This document shows, piece by piece, positions 1-7,169 of a DNA stretch of 16,485 bases. The translations under genes were made by a program, and so were the position numbers. Each line of letters starts with the position of its first letter. Position 1 is the stretch's first letter. The stretch is taken from positions 1 to 16,485 of the forward strand of contig CAYILC010000015.1 in the NCBI GenBank assembly GCA_964364145.1, written 5' to 3'. The notes under the pieces were generated by a model, which ran no database searches, was not told where the DNA came from, and saw only the letters and a list, made by a program, of their open reading frames with translations. Source of the stretch: CAYILC01 sp964364145 (lineage in GTDB: Bacteria; Patescibacteriota; Microgenomatia; UBA1400; UBA12028).

Positions 1-228
1 AAAATTTTCTTTGGCAATGATTTTTGCAACTGATTCGTGCCAACTACCAAGTGCTGTTTCGCAACCATGTATAAATCCTTTTGCTAAGTAACCTTTCTTT
101 GTGAAAAGGGCATATTGAAAAGGTTTTGCTGAATCCTCATCACTTAAATCATACTCCTCAATCTTTCTTAAGATTTTCTCTTTGAGAAATTGATAAACCT
201 CGATTTTTAAATTTTTAGATAAAGCCAT
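1..228 (-). CDS. Probable type II restriction endonuclease, N-terminal 76 residues (cut by window edge)
   Basis: An open frame starts at the ATG at 228 and stays open to the window edge, giving 76 residues of a longer protein. It begins four bases after the stop of the methyltransferase, the usual tight arrangement of a modification gene followed by its endonuclease. The visible part is a charged helical start (MALSKNLKIEVYQFLKEKI), then a segment with KPFQYALF, GFIHGCETALG and HESVAKIIA. That pattern (PF-x-LL-x-K, FIH-S-x-x-T-x-G, E-x-VA-x-x-IA) resembles, from memory, the N-terminus of the TdeIII-type endonuclease family. The catalytic PD-(D/E)xK region would lie outside the window. The endonuclease role rests mainly on the neighbour and on this weak family resemblance. 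Confidence 0.6.
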   Translation of the reverse strand, partial: MALSKNLKIEVYQFLKEKILRKIEEYDLSDEDSAKPFQYALFTKKGYLAKGFIHGCETALGSWHESVAKIIAKENF

Positions 229-232
229 TAGA

Positions 233-1807
233 TTATTTTACCTTAAAATGGAAAATTATTTCTGAATATGGATTTCGATCTCGTTCCGTGCGGTTCAATA
301 CTGGCCGCTTAAACTGATTTACAATTTTCATACTAGATTTTTCCGCAATTTCAGGATAAAGATTATATTTATCATTTGCCACAAGGAAAATATCAAAATT
401 CGCTTTGAGATACTGTTTGCAGTTATTTAATACATCCGCAATTCCTTGTATGTATGACCGACGAGCTTCTAATCCTTGCCCTTTATATAGCGGACCAATT
501 TCTAAATCATCTTTACGCTTAAATTTGAGAAGGTCGTATGCGTAAGCATGTTGCTCGTGATAATCAATTTGTCCAACATAAGGAGGCGAGCAAAAAATAC
601 CTGATATTTTTTGCTTGTTTAGTATTCTTGAAAATACTGGATTCTGCTTTTCTACTTTTTCAAAAATATCGATTGTCCTTGAATCGCCAGCTAAAATGGA
701 GTGGTGAACTAATTTTCGTAATCTACTAAATTCTCTGATTCTGCTTAATGTATCGAGAGCGTAGCGATTAAGCATAGTTTTTATAGAAAAAAGTGGTTTG
801 CAGATTTTTTTGTGTTTGTAGCAGTAATATGTCGTTAGTTGAGGCTCTTTGAGCGTTGCTAAGTCGCTATGTGTAGTAGCACGGCACGATCTAATCGTTC
901 GGCTCAAAATAAGTGCAAGAATTTTGCGTGTTTTATTATCTTTTTCTTGTTTGATTGTCTGAAATACATGGTCTATTTCACGGCGAACATTATCCATAAA
1001 CCAAATATCAAGGAAAGAATCAGACCTATCTTGTTTTAGTTTGATTGAATATTTTTTGAGTAATTTCTGATAGACAGGCAAAAACTCGCGCTCTTTTTCT
1101 ATAGCAAACTTATTTTCATCAAAACTTCCTTGATTAACTTTGTATTTGAAGTCATAACCAGGAAAGTGTGCCGAATTAAATTTGGCAAGTTCGGCCAAAA
1201 GTTCGTTTTCAAAATCTTGAATTTTATTGTCACGATCAAACGAGTCAAGTGAAGTAATCAATTTCTTAATCGCCTTTTGTAAATATTCATCGTCATAGTT
1301 GGTTGCCTTACAACTTGAGATCATGCAGTTAAATTCAGAAATATCTATACCAACGGAATGAATGCCCATTTCAAGCGATTGAATAATTGTCGTCCCAGAA
1401 CCCAAGAATGGATCAAGAATAATATCACCCGCTTTGAAATAAGCTTCTTTCTTAAAATCATCAGTGTGATTATCTATAAAATATTCAACAAGTTGTGGAA
1501 TGTATTTGCCTTTGTATGGATGGAGTCGATGGACATGTTTTGTGGTGTCTACCTCTCTTAAATTATCAAAAGAAAGCGTCCAATTTAAATCATCACCTAG
1601 ATTCTTTTTCCAACTTATTTCGCGTTTGCCATTATACGAATCGTAATATTTTTTTAAATCATTCAAATCAACCATAGTCGAGCCATTCTCTCCATGTTTT
1701 TTTACTTTTCCATACTGGACAAGATAGGAAATATTTGTAGGCATAACATCTTTTTTGAGATGTTCTGATGCCCATTTTGATGCTTTTGGGATAGTTACTA
1801 AATTCAT
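233..1807 (-). CDS. Site-specific DNA methyltransferase, probably N4-cytosine, alpha-type, with N-terminal helix-turn-helix
   Basis: This 524-residue protein should transfer a methyl group from S-adenosylmethionine to an exocyclic amino group of a DNA base and protect host sites from the adjacent endonuclease. Residues 1-55 look like an excisionase/MerR-type helix-turn-helix (IPKASKWASEHLKKD). Motif X is near residues 96-106 (HPYKGKYIPQL), the SAM-binding motif I is DPFLGSGTT at 132-140, and the catalytic motif IV is SPPY at 407-410. The order X-I-(target recognition, about 170-370)-IV is the alpha arrangement. SPPY rather than DPPY favours N4-cytosine over N6-adenine. The start at 1807 gives MNLVTIPKAS; it overlaps the stop of a seven-codon mini-ORF in an ATGA junction. 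The region is more AT-rich by eye than the flanking comM, fitting horizontal acquisition. The recognition site cannot be read from sequence. Confidence 0.9.
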   Translation of the reverse strand: MNLVTIPKASKWASEHLKKDVMPTNISYLVQYGKVKKHGENGSTMVDLNDLKKYYDSYNGKREISWKKNLGDDLNWTLSFDNLREVDTTKHVHRLHPYKGKYIPQLVEYFIDNHTDDFKKEAYFKAGDIILDPFLGSGTTIIQSLEMGIHSVGIDISEFNCMISSCKATNYDDEYLQKAIKKLITSLDSFDRDNKIQDFENELLAELAKFNSAHFPGYDFKYKVNQGSFDENKFAIEKEREFLPVYQKLLKKYSIKLKQDRSDSFLDIWFMDNVRREIDHVFQTIKQEKDNKTRKILALILSRTIRSCRATTHSDLATLKEPQLTTYYCYKHKKICKPLFSIKTMLNRYALDTLSRIREFSRLRKLVHHSILAGDSRTIDIFEKVEKQNPVFSRILNKQKISGIFCSPPYVGQIDYHEQHAYAYDLLKFKRKDDLEIGPLYKGQGLEARRSYIQGIADVLNNCKQYLKANFDIFLVANDKYNLYPEIAEKSSMKIVNQFKRPVLNRTERDRNPYSEIIFHFKVK

Positions 1808-1827
1808 AATTTTATTTTGTCTTTCAT
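1804..1827 (-). CDS. Putative 7-codon leader mini-ORF coupled to the methyltransferase start
   Basis: A seven-residue frame (MKDKIKL) starts at 1827. Its TGA stop overlaps the ATG of the methyltransferase (ATGA). No Shine-Dalgarno site is evident for either start. The predicted transcription start from the extended -10 upstream falls within about one base of this ATG. A ribosome that begins on a leaderless mini-ORF could re-initiate at the methyltransferase. It is very short and may be chance. Confidence 0.25.
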   Translation of the reverse strand: MKDKIKL

Positions 1828-1832
1828 TGTTA

Positions 1833-1841
1833 ATGATACCA
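1833..1841 (-). promoter_or_regulatory. Extended -10 promoter element for the restriction-modification genes
   Basis: TGGTATCAT on the minus strand matches the extended -10 form TGnTATnAT. It lies between comM and the methyltransferase, and only 5 nt separate it from the mini-ORF ATG. No convincing -35 is visible. The element places the modification and restriction genes on their own transcript. Confidence 0.45.
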
Positions 1842-1858
1842 TAGAATTATTGAGTAAT

Positions 1859-3373
1859 TTATAAATTTCTCACACAAAGTTGTAATGCTTCTGCGATATG
1901 TTTCTTTTCTACACACTCGTTGTTTTCCATATCTGCAACTGTCCGTGCCACCCTGGCGATAGCAACATATTTTCTTGCCGAGATCGATAGGCGAGCACAA
2001 CAGACATTAAAAAACGTTTGTGCATCTTTTGTTGGTTGAAAGTATTGATCGAGGTGCTCGGAGGTAAGGTCGCCGTTTGAGCGGATTGCATCTTTTTCGT
2101 AGCGTTTTTTTTGTTTCATTTGTGCAGTGTGAATTGTTTTGATGTATGCCTCAACGTCGACCTTTTCTTTGTGTACAGCTTCAACAGCAAACTCATCGAG
2201 ATAGGTGAGAAGATCGATGCGATCTAATAATGGTCCCGAGATCTTCCTTCTATATAATCCGATTGCACGCGGAGAGCAAGTACACCGTTTTTGCTTTGAG
2301 TTTGCATGCCCGCACGGACATGGATTCATTGCTGTTATCAGCAATGTTTTTGTTGGTAAGGTTATCGGTTGATTCTTGTACATGTGCGTTACTGTTCCAC
2401 GTTCGAGTGGAACAAGGAGACTTTGCAGGCTTTCATTTGAAAATAGTGGCAACTCGTCTAAAAAGAGAGCGCCGTTGTGCGCAAGACAAAGTTCTCCTGC
2501 TTTTAATGGCGTACCTCCTCCAAGCAACCCTCGCATTGAGGTTGTGTGGTGTGGAGAACGAAATGGCGGAGCGGTAAAGCAGTCTGATCTATTTACACCT
2601 TGTGAGGAATAGATGGCGGCAGTTTCGATGGCTTGTGTTTGGTCTAATGCAGGCAAAAGATGTGGGATAGCTTGTGCGAGCATTGATTTTCCTGTTCCTG
2701 GCGGTCCAATCAAGAGCAGATGGTGTTTTCCGGCTACTGACACTGCTGCGGTACGAAGCGCTTGCGGTTGTCCCCAATATGTTTCTAGAACACGACGTAC
2801 GGGTGTTAAGCCATGCGATGTTTGGATAGGTAGTGCTTGTATCACTCCAACCGGTAGCGCACGTTTTCCAACAACCCAATCAACAACTTCTCGAATATGT
2901 TTAATCGGGTGAAGCGTTGGCTGATGTAGTAATGAAGCTTCTTGGGCATGCGAAAAAGGGAAAATCATTCCATCAACTTTTTGCTGACAGGCAAGAAGCA
3001 AAACATTGAATGTTCCCAATGTTGATTTTACGCTACCGTCTAAAGCGAGTTCTCCGTAAAAGAGATATTTCTGTTGAAGCGGTGGAATGAGACCGTATGC
3101 TTGCATCAACCCAACCGCTATTGGTAAATCGAAGGCAGGGCCTTGTTTCGGTATGGAGGCTGGCGACAAATTGATGAGCACTTTTTTCGCGCGATATGAA
3201 AATCCCAAGTTTCGTAATACAGTACGCACGCGTTCCTTGCTTTCTTGAACAGCGGGGTTTGGTAAACCAACAATCGTTATTCCGGGAAGTCCACGCGAAG
3301 ATACATCCACCTCAACTTGAACAGGAACTGCAGAAATTCCAAAGACGGTAGCTGAAGAAAGGATCGAGAGCAT
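1859..3373 (-). CDS. comM: ComM / YifB-family AAA+ ATPase (Mg-chelatase-like)
   Basis: This 504-residue protein belongs to the YifB/ComM family. In naturally transformable bacteria ComM is a hexameric helicase that promotes branch migration of the RecA-made joint between incoming and resident DNA. The N-terminal domain (about 1-170, with SRGLPGITIVGLPNPAV near 26-42 and GPAFDLPIAVGLM at 78-90) is the Lon-protease-like substrate domain. The AAA+ core has Walker A GPPGTGKS at 223-230, Walker B GALFLDEL at 301-308, a cysteine cluster beginning NPCPCGH at 350-356 and continuing to C366, and GPLLDRIDL at 380-388. The C-terminal Mg_chelatase_C region (SARKYVAIARVARTVADME) ends the protein. Length and ends are typical. 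It is transcribed from its own promoter with a direct-repeat box at 3400-3415. The molecular role is known from the family; use in transformation here is inference. Confidence 0.95.
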   Translation of the reverse strand: MLSILSSATVFGISAVPVQVEVDVSSRGLPGITIVGLPNPAVQESKERVRTVLRNLGFSYRAKKVLINLSPASIPKQGPAFDLPIAVGLMQAYGLIPPLQQKYLFYGELALDGSVKSTLGTFNVLLLACQQKVDGMIFPFSHAQEASLLHQPTLHPIKHIREVVDWVVGKRALPVGVIQALPIQTSHGLTPVRRVLETYWGQPQALRTAAVSVAGKHHLLLIGPPGTGKSMLAQAIPHLLPALDQTQAIETAAIYSSQGVNRSDCFTAPPFRSPHHTTSMRGLLGGGTPLKAGELCLAHNGALFLDELPLFSNESLQSLLVPLERGTVTHMYKNQPITLPTKTLLITAMNPCPCGHANSKQKRCTCSPRAIGLYRRKISGPLLDRIDLLTYLDEFAVEAVHKEKVDVEAYIKTIHTAQMKQKKRYEKDAIRSNGDLTSEHLDQYFQPTKDAQTFFNVCCARLSISARKYVAIARVARTVADMENNECVEKKHIAEALQLCVRNL

Positions 3374-3382
3374 TGTCTGCTC

Positions 3383-3415
3383 ACCATATCACCGAAACCT
3401 TACAGATCGATTACA
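3383..3415 (-). promoter_or_regulatory. comM promoter with TTACA-N6-TTACA direct-repeat box
   Basis: On the plus strand the box reads TTACAGATCGATTACAA from 3400: two TTACA half-sites at 3400-3404 and 3411-3415, an 11-bp period. Eleven bases closer to the gene is the extended -10 TGATATGGT (minus strand, hexamer 3388-3383). The same box with the same spacing occurs at 16338-16370. The predicted transcription start is about 3376, three bases before the comM ATG. A GGTGAG that could serve as a Shine-Dalgarno overlaps the -10, so a transcription start further upstream is not excluded. Confidence 0.6.
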
Positions 3416-3460
3416 AAAAGTAAACTGGGTTATTTATCTTGCTGCCGAAAACGCCAGAAG

Positions 3461-4156
3461 TTATTTCAGCTCTTTCTTCGTGGTCTTATACCATTCCTGC
3501 ATAAACTCACTCACCACGTCTTTGCTGCCAAGCCCAAATGCCAGGCCTAAAGCCAGTGTCAAGGTATAGATAAACCCGGTGAACAGGATTGAGATGAACT
3601 GCGACGCAATCTTGAGTTCGGCAACCGCAGCCATCACGGTAATCACCATGATCAAGTAACTGCTCACCTTACCAAAGATGCGCGCGCTTTTACCGCTTAC
3701 ACTCTGGATCGCACCCTTTACGAGGCTCTCAACAAATCCGGCGAGCAATACCCCAATGAAGAGTACGATGACTGCTGAAAACACATTTGGCGTGTAGCCC
3801 AACAACTTATCCAAGATGCTGGAAATTGCCTGCAACCCCAACAATGAAACGCTTGTTTGCAACACGAGAATCATGGCGAGCCAATAAATAACCGTGCCGC
3901 AGACTTCCTCTATACGCCCGACTTCAGCGTGGCGCAAAAAGGACTCAATAGGCGTATTCTGCAGTCCACGGGAAAGCCTTAATGCCTCGAGTAATTTTAT
4001 CGTTACGGACTTGATCCATTTTGCAAGCGCGGTTCCCAATACCAAAATCAAAAATGCCGCAAGAAATCTGGGTAAAAACAGTCCGATCTGCACAAACATA
4101 TTGGTAAACGTTGCGGTCACCGAGTTTTGAAGTGACATCCATGTATCTTGAAACAT
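3461..4156 (-). CDS. Small MscS-type conserved TM-helix membrane protein
   Basis: The protein is 231 residues from the ATG at 4156. That start is preferred over one ten codons upstream because GGGGG, a Shine-Dalgarno-like site, lies just before it. It has about five hydrophobic helices and two copies of the conserved TM-helix pattern seen in small mechanosensitive-channel relatives (FLPRFLAAFLILVLGTALAKWI and NVFSAVIVLFIGVLLAGFVESLV), ending with the glycine-rich LALGLAFGLGSKDVVSEFM. That GLGxxD turn resembles the pore-lining helix end of MscS. The beta domain that follows it in real MscS channels is missing. It probably sits in the cytoplasmic membrane and may pass ions under tension; gating is unproven. 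It stands alone between comM and the 146-aa gene. Confidence 0.85.
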   Translation of the reverse strand: MFQDTWMSLQNSVTATFTNMFVQIGLFLPRFLAAFLILVLGTALAKWIKSVTIKLLEALRLSRGLQNTPIESFLRHAEVGRIEEVCGTVIYWLAMILVLQTSVSLLGLQAISSILDKLLGYTPNVFSAVIVLFIGVLLAGFVESLVKGAIQSVSGKSARIFGKVSSYLIMVITVMAAVAELKIASQFISILFTGFIYTLTLALGLAFGLGSKDVVSEFMQEWYKTTKKELK

Positions 4157-4184
4157 ACTTACCCCCTTTCGCGGAGTTTTCTCC

Positions 4185-4190
4185 ATTATA
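4185..4190 (-). promoter_or_regulatory. -10 element of the MscS-like gene
   Basis: A perfect TATAAT on the minus strand predicts a start near 4178. That leaves a leader of about 21 nt carrying the GGGGG ribosome-binding site. No clean -35 is seen at 16-18 bp. Confidence 0.5.
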
Positions 4191-4222
4191 CACAGTTTAG
4201 GAAAAAGTAAAGAAAAAGTGGA

Positions 4223-4251
4223 TTGACAAGTTCTCTTGAGAGTATTTAAAT
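4223..4251 (+). promoter_or_regulatory. Orphan plus-strand sigma-70-like promoter
   Basis: TTGACA at 4223-4228 is followed after 17 bp by TTAAAT at 4246-4251. The spacer holds the small inverted repeat CTCT-TG-AGAG. No plus-strand gene follows before rnpB; a transcript would run antisense into the 146-aa gene. It may be chance in an AT-rich gap. The rest of 4191-4375 shows no gene and no convincing terminator. Confidence 0.3.
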
Positions 4252-4375
4252 CTAATTCGGTTGGATAGAATCTATACTATAAAATTCATATCAATCAGAT
4301 CATCGACAAATTTTTCTGTGGCAAATATTTTTAGAGTTGCGATTAAGTTTTTTTATAGATCTAAACCGTTATAGG

Positions 4376-4816
4376 TTACTTATTAATAAGACGCCAATAG
4401 CACCTTCCTCTTTCTATTAACTCATTCGTATTGATATCATACAGTGGGGGAACCACTACAGGTAGTCGCTCTCCTTCGTTCAGCTCTCTTCCTCGATCCG
4501 TTCCTATGAGGTCTATCTCATATGTCGATCTGCTGAATGGAATAATGTCAAACGGTTTTTCATCTCCAAAACGAAGATGGTAACGAGGTAATATTACCCT
4601 TGCATAACGTTGACAAAGCTGTATGGCAAATTGACTTTTGTTTTTTTCGTCATTCTCAAATGCTAATACTAAAGATTCAAAAATGAAAAGCATAGTTGTT
4701 TTTCGCGCTACAATTGCTGCATATTCTATTGCTGCAATTGTAGCTATTTCTTTTGACACAAATCCGAATCTGTTGTCTTCTATTCGTTGAAGTCCTGTTT
4801 TATTTTTTTCAGCCAT
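4376..4816 (-). CDS. Hypothetical protein, 146 residues, family not recognised
   Basis: I do not recognise this protein. It is soluble, mixed in charge and has no signal peptide. The N-terminal half is helical and alanine-rich (SKEIATIAAIEYAAIVARKTT, then FIFESLVLAFENDEK). The C-terminal half is more strand-like (RYHLRFGDEKPFDIIPF, STYEIDLIGTDRGRELNEGERLPVVVPPLYDI). There are no Walker, zinc-finger or helix-turn-helix motifs. Codon use and the absence of internal stops over 146 codons make it a plausible gene. It is divergent from rnpB, with starts 80 bp apart. An extended -10 (TGTTACTAT) ends 6 nt before the ATG, so the mRNA may be leaderless; no Shine-Dalgarno site is seen. Confidence 0.7.
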   Translation of the reverse strand: MAEKNKTGLQRIEDNRFGFVSKEIATIAAIEYAAIVARKTTMLFIFESLVLAFENDEKNKSQFAIQLCQRYARVILPRYHLRFGDEKPFDIIPFSRSTYEIDLIGTDRGRELNEGERLPVVVPPLYDINTNELIERGRCYWRLINK

Positions 4817-4822
4817 ACATCA

Positions 4823-4831
4823 ATAGTAACA
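4823..4831 (-). promoter_or_regulatory. Extended -10 element of the 146-residue hypothetical gene
   Basis: TGTTACTAT on the minus strand has the TGnTAnnAT form, and its predicted transcription start coincides with the A of the ATG at 4816. An overlapping alternative, TGGTATGTT (4836-4828), would start about five bases earlier. Either gives a leaderless or nearly leaderless message. Confidence 0.4.
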
Positions 4832-4881
4832 TACCACATGTATATATAAGTGTGCCGAATAACTCTCACTTTCCTGTTCTT

Positions 4882-4889
4882 GGTATAAT
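4882..4889 (+). promoter_or_regulatory. rnpB extended -10 promoter element
   Basis: GGTATAAT, with TG at 4881-4882, gives the extended form TGGTATAAT (hexamer 4884-4889). The first base of helix P1 of RNase P RNA is at 4896, seven bases after the hexamer, exactly where transcription should begin. This calibrates the -10 to start distance used elsewhere in the window. Confidence 0.7.
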
Positions 4890-4895
4890 ACTCCT

Positions 4896-5200
4896 GCCCA
4901 AAGACTAGGCAGCCGCTTTTTCGCTCTCGGGTGAAAAAGAGGAAAGTCCGGACAGCAGAATACAGGGTGTCTCGCGAAAGCGAGAGTGTGGTCGCAAGAC
5001 CATACCAGTTAGAGCAACAGTGACGAACCGAGGTCAAGCTCGGGTGAAACGGGCAATCCTCCCCGCTGCAACCGCCGACCTTCACCACAATGGAAGCATT
5101 CCCTATCTTGGTGATCATGATGCGGGCTTAGAGAAATGACTGCCGTCTGCCCCAACGCAAGTGAAGGCAGATACAGAATCTGGCTTATCGGTCTTTGGGC
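4896..5200 (+). ncRNA. rnpB: RNase P RNA (M1-type catalytic RNA)
   Basis: This about 305-nt RNA is the catalytic part of RNase P, which removes the 5' leader from pre-tRNAs. The ends form a perfect ten-pair helix P1: GCCCAAAGAC at 4896-4905 with GTCTTTGGGC at 5191-5200. The universally conserved GAGGAAAGTCCGGAC is at 4939-4953, AGAGAAATGACTGCCG is at 5130-5145, and ACAGAATCTGGCTTA, the 3' conserved region that completes P4, is at 5173-5187. GCGAAAGC and similar tetraloop hairpins fit the bacterial type A fold. It is the only clear plus-strand gene and converges on the AI-2E permease gene, 15 nt from its stop. A TATTTTT run at 5217-5223 may help end transcription, but no clean terminator stem precedes it. 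Confidence 0.97.
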
Positions 5201-5215
5201 GCAAAAAAGTCCGGT

Positions 5216-6250
5216 CTATTTTTCCTCAACATGTTCGTGGTCCAACGTTCTTAACGGATTTTTTCCTTGATAAAACTCTCTCACAATAGCCCTCAGAAAA
5301 ATAAAGGTTGGAATCGCAAGCACGGCTCCTGCAACACCGCCAAGCTTTAATCCGGAGATCAGCGAAACGATTGCAACCAGCGGACTTATATTCACCGCGG
5401 CACCCATAATCTTTGGCACAATGAGGTTATTTTCCAACTGCTGCACGATAATATACAAGAGCAATACCGCGAGGGCCATTGTTGGCGAGATGGTGAAGAA
5501 TGTCAGAATAATGGCTGGAATTGATGAAATTGTTGGCCCAATATTTGGAACAACCTCAAGTAATCCTGCCAGGATTGCCAGAGGCAGGGCGTACGGGATA
5601 CCGAGAATTAATAGGCCGATATAGGTTAACACTCCAACAATCAGCATCAGCAAGAGTTCACCTCGTATCCAACCTCCCAGCTCGAATTCTACACGGTCAA
5701 TGAAATCTTTTGCGCGTTTCTCGGCATTTGTAGTACCAAAAAACCAGATAAGATAGTGATGGAGATTGTGGCGTTCAATCAGTAGATAGTAGGTAATGAC
5801 GAGAAAACTAAATACCACAAGTACTCCGGAAAATGTGGTAAAGATTGCATTCATGACAGATGGAAGAGAGGTGCCTACTTTTGACACAATCGAGTTATAA
5901 CTCTGCAGGACATCTTGTAATTGTGAGAATTCAAAAGTTGCTGGTAATTGTGGAAGATGGAGTTTTGTTACAAGTGTAATGGACTCTTGGATGAACGGAG
6001 GTAATACGAATGAAAATAATGCAACAAGAAGACTAACAAAAAGGAGGTATACGATCATGATAGAAAATGGACGAGGTAACCTCACATATTTTTGTAAGAG
6101 TTTTACCAACGGATTCAGTGCCGAAGCAAAGATTGTGCAGAGGAAGAGTAGAATGAGAAGATCCCTAAGTTGATGTAAGATTATCACGCCGAAGATAACG
6201 ACAAAAGTAAAAATGATCGATTTTTGTGAAATTTCAATTCTTTGATTCAT
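5216..6250 (-). CDS. AI-2E family transporter (PerM/YdiK-like membrane protein)
   Basis: The protein is 344 residues from the ATG at 6250 (MNQRIEISQKS). The frame could extend 23 codons upstream, but that part lies inside miaA and is unlike the family. About eight membrane helices are visible, beginning with IIFTFVVIFGVIILHQL and a pair around LLILLFLCTIFASALNPLV. The family signature is LEVVPNIGPTISSIPAIILTF in the C-terminal half, followed by LLLYIIVQQLENNLIVPKIMG. Members include the autoinducer-2 exporter TqsA and sodium/proton antiporters, so the substrate cannot be told. The gene overlaps the end of miaA by 17 bp, placing it third in the miaB-miaA unit. Its acidic tail (EHVEEK) ends at a TAG 15 nt from the 3' end of rnpB. 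Confidence 0.93.
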   Translation of the reverse strand: MNQRIEISQKSIIFTFVVIFGVIILHQLRDLLILLFLCTIFASALNPLVKLLQKYVRLPRPFSIMIVYLLFVSLLVALFSFVLPPFIQESITLVTKLHLPQLPATFEFSQLQDVLQSYNSIVSKVGTSLPSVMNAIFTTFSGVLVVFSFLVITYYLLIERHNLHHYLIWFFGTTNAEKRAKDFIDRVEFELGGWIRGELLLMLIVGVLTYIGLLILGIPYALPLAILAGLLEVVPNIGPTISSIPAIILTFFTISPTMALAVLLLYIIVQQLENNLIVPKIMGAAVNISPLVAIVSLISGLKLGGVAGAVLAIPTFIFLRAIVREFYQGKNPLRTLDHEHVEEK

Positions 6251-7169
6251 GTTTCTTATAGTACCAAGAACGCAGACGTTTTTCCACTCGGGCATGCACA
6301 TGGGGATCATTTGCCTCAAACCAATACATATTCAGTCGCTTCTTAAACCAAGTCATCTGCCGTTTTGCATACTGAAGCTCGTGAAGCATCCAAAGATGTA
6401 TAGCTTCTTCTTTTGTTGTTCTCCCCTCGAGATAGGAACGGATCTCTGCGTATCCGGTTGCGGAAAAAGCAGGAAAGTTCCAGGAGGGGTAGTTTTTGAT
6501 TAGCTGTTGAACTTCTTGGATCATGCCGGCATTCATACGATCCTCTACTCGAACTCGTATACGATATTCTATATCTCGTAGTTCTCCGGTAAGTCCTATC
6601 CATAGGACATCGGAGAACATGTGCGTTTGACGTCTTTGTGTTTGCTTGTGAGTGCGCAGATAATCGGCTACCTCAATTGCACGGACAAGGCGCCTCCCGT
6701 TGTTTTTGTCCGAGTTGTTCATAGAAAGAAAGCGTTCCTGATCTGCAGACTCTAACGTTTTTTGTAAAGTTAACATATCTTGTTTATCTAAGACTTTTCG
6801 AAGTTCGAGATTTTGTGGAATATCCACAGTTTCGTATTCCTCAACTAATGTTTGGAGATAGAGACCGGTTCCTCCAACAAAAATCGGCAACTTGTTGGTG
6901 TTCCACGCTTTTTTTGCTAGTTCTTCTGCCCGCTTTTGAAAATGTGACACACTCCATTCTTCGTTTGGAAATACTTCATTGAGCAACTCTATCTTTGTGC
7001 CATCGGTCGGTGTGTCTTTCCCGGTTCCAATATCCATGCCTTGATATACTTGTCGGGAGTCTGCAGAAATAATAACGCTCGGGATCACTTTCAATATTTG
7101 AAGTGCCAGTTTTGTTTTTCCGGTGGCGGTTGGGCCAACAATAAAAAGTGCTTTTCCCATTGAGTTCAT
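6234..7169 (-). CDS. miaA: tRNA dimethylallyltransferase
   Basis: MiaA transfers a dimethylallyl group from dimethylallyl pyrophosphate to N6 of A37 in tRNAs that read UNN codons, giving i6A. The 311-residue protein has the P-loop GPTATGKT at 12-19, the substrate motif SADSRQVYQGMDIGTGKD at 35-52 (the family more often has GTAKP), and GGTGLYLQTL near residue 100. Late motifs such as FSATGYAEIRSYLEG and YAKRQMTWFKKR are also present. Length is normal. The start at 7169 shares one base with the miaB stop (TAATG) and has AAAGG seven bases upstream; an ATG at 7160 is the alternative. It acts just before MiaB in the same pathway. It ends in TGA, so UGA is a stop codon here. Confidence 0.97.
   Translation of the reverse strand: MNSMGKALFIVGPTATGKTKLALQILKVIPSVIISADSRQVYQGMDIGTGKDTPTDGTKIELLNEVFPNEEWSVSHFQKRAEELAKKAWNTNKLPIFVGGTGLYLQTLVEEYETVDIPQNLELRKVLDKQDMLTLQKTLESADQERFLSMNNSDKNNGRRLVRAIEVADYLRTHKQTQRRQTHMFSDVLWIGLTGELRDIEYRIRVRVEDRMNAGMIQEVQQLIKNYPSWNFPAFSATGYAEIRSYLEGRTTKEEAIHLWMLHELQYAKRQMTWFKKRLNMYWFEANDPHVHARVEKRLRSWYYKKHESKN

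Noticed and set aside
2230..2912. Plus-strand frames opposite comM
   Set aside because: The ComM frame has all family motifs in order; these are shadows of it.
3425..3460. CTGGCG-TTTT-CGGCAG hairpin as a terminator after the MscS-like gene
   Set aside because: The short stem has a central mismatch and no T-tract follows in the gene direction.
4350..4378. AACC/GGTT stem after the 146-aa gene as a terminator
   Set aside because: Only four pairs, with an A-rather than T-rich tail on the coding strand.
4780..5118. Minus-strand open frame of 112 codons
   Set aside because: It lies across RNase P RNA, whose conserved regions explain the sequence; the translation is cysteine- and serine-rich and resembles no protein.
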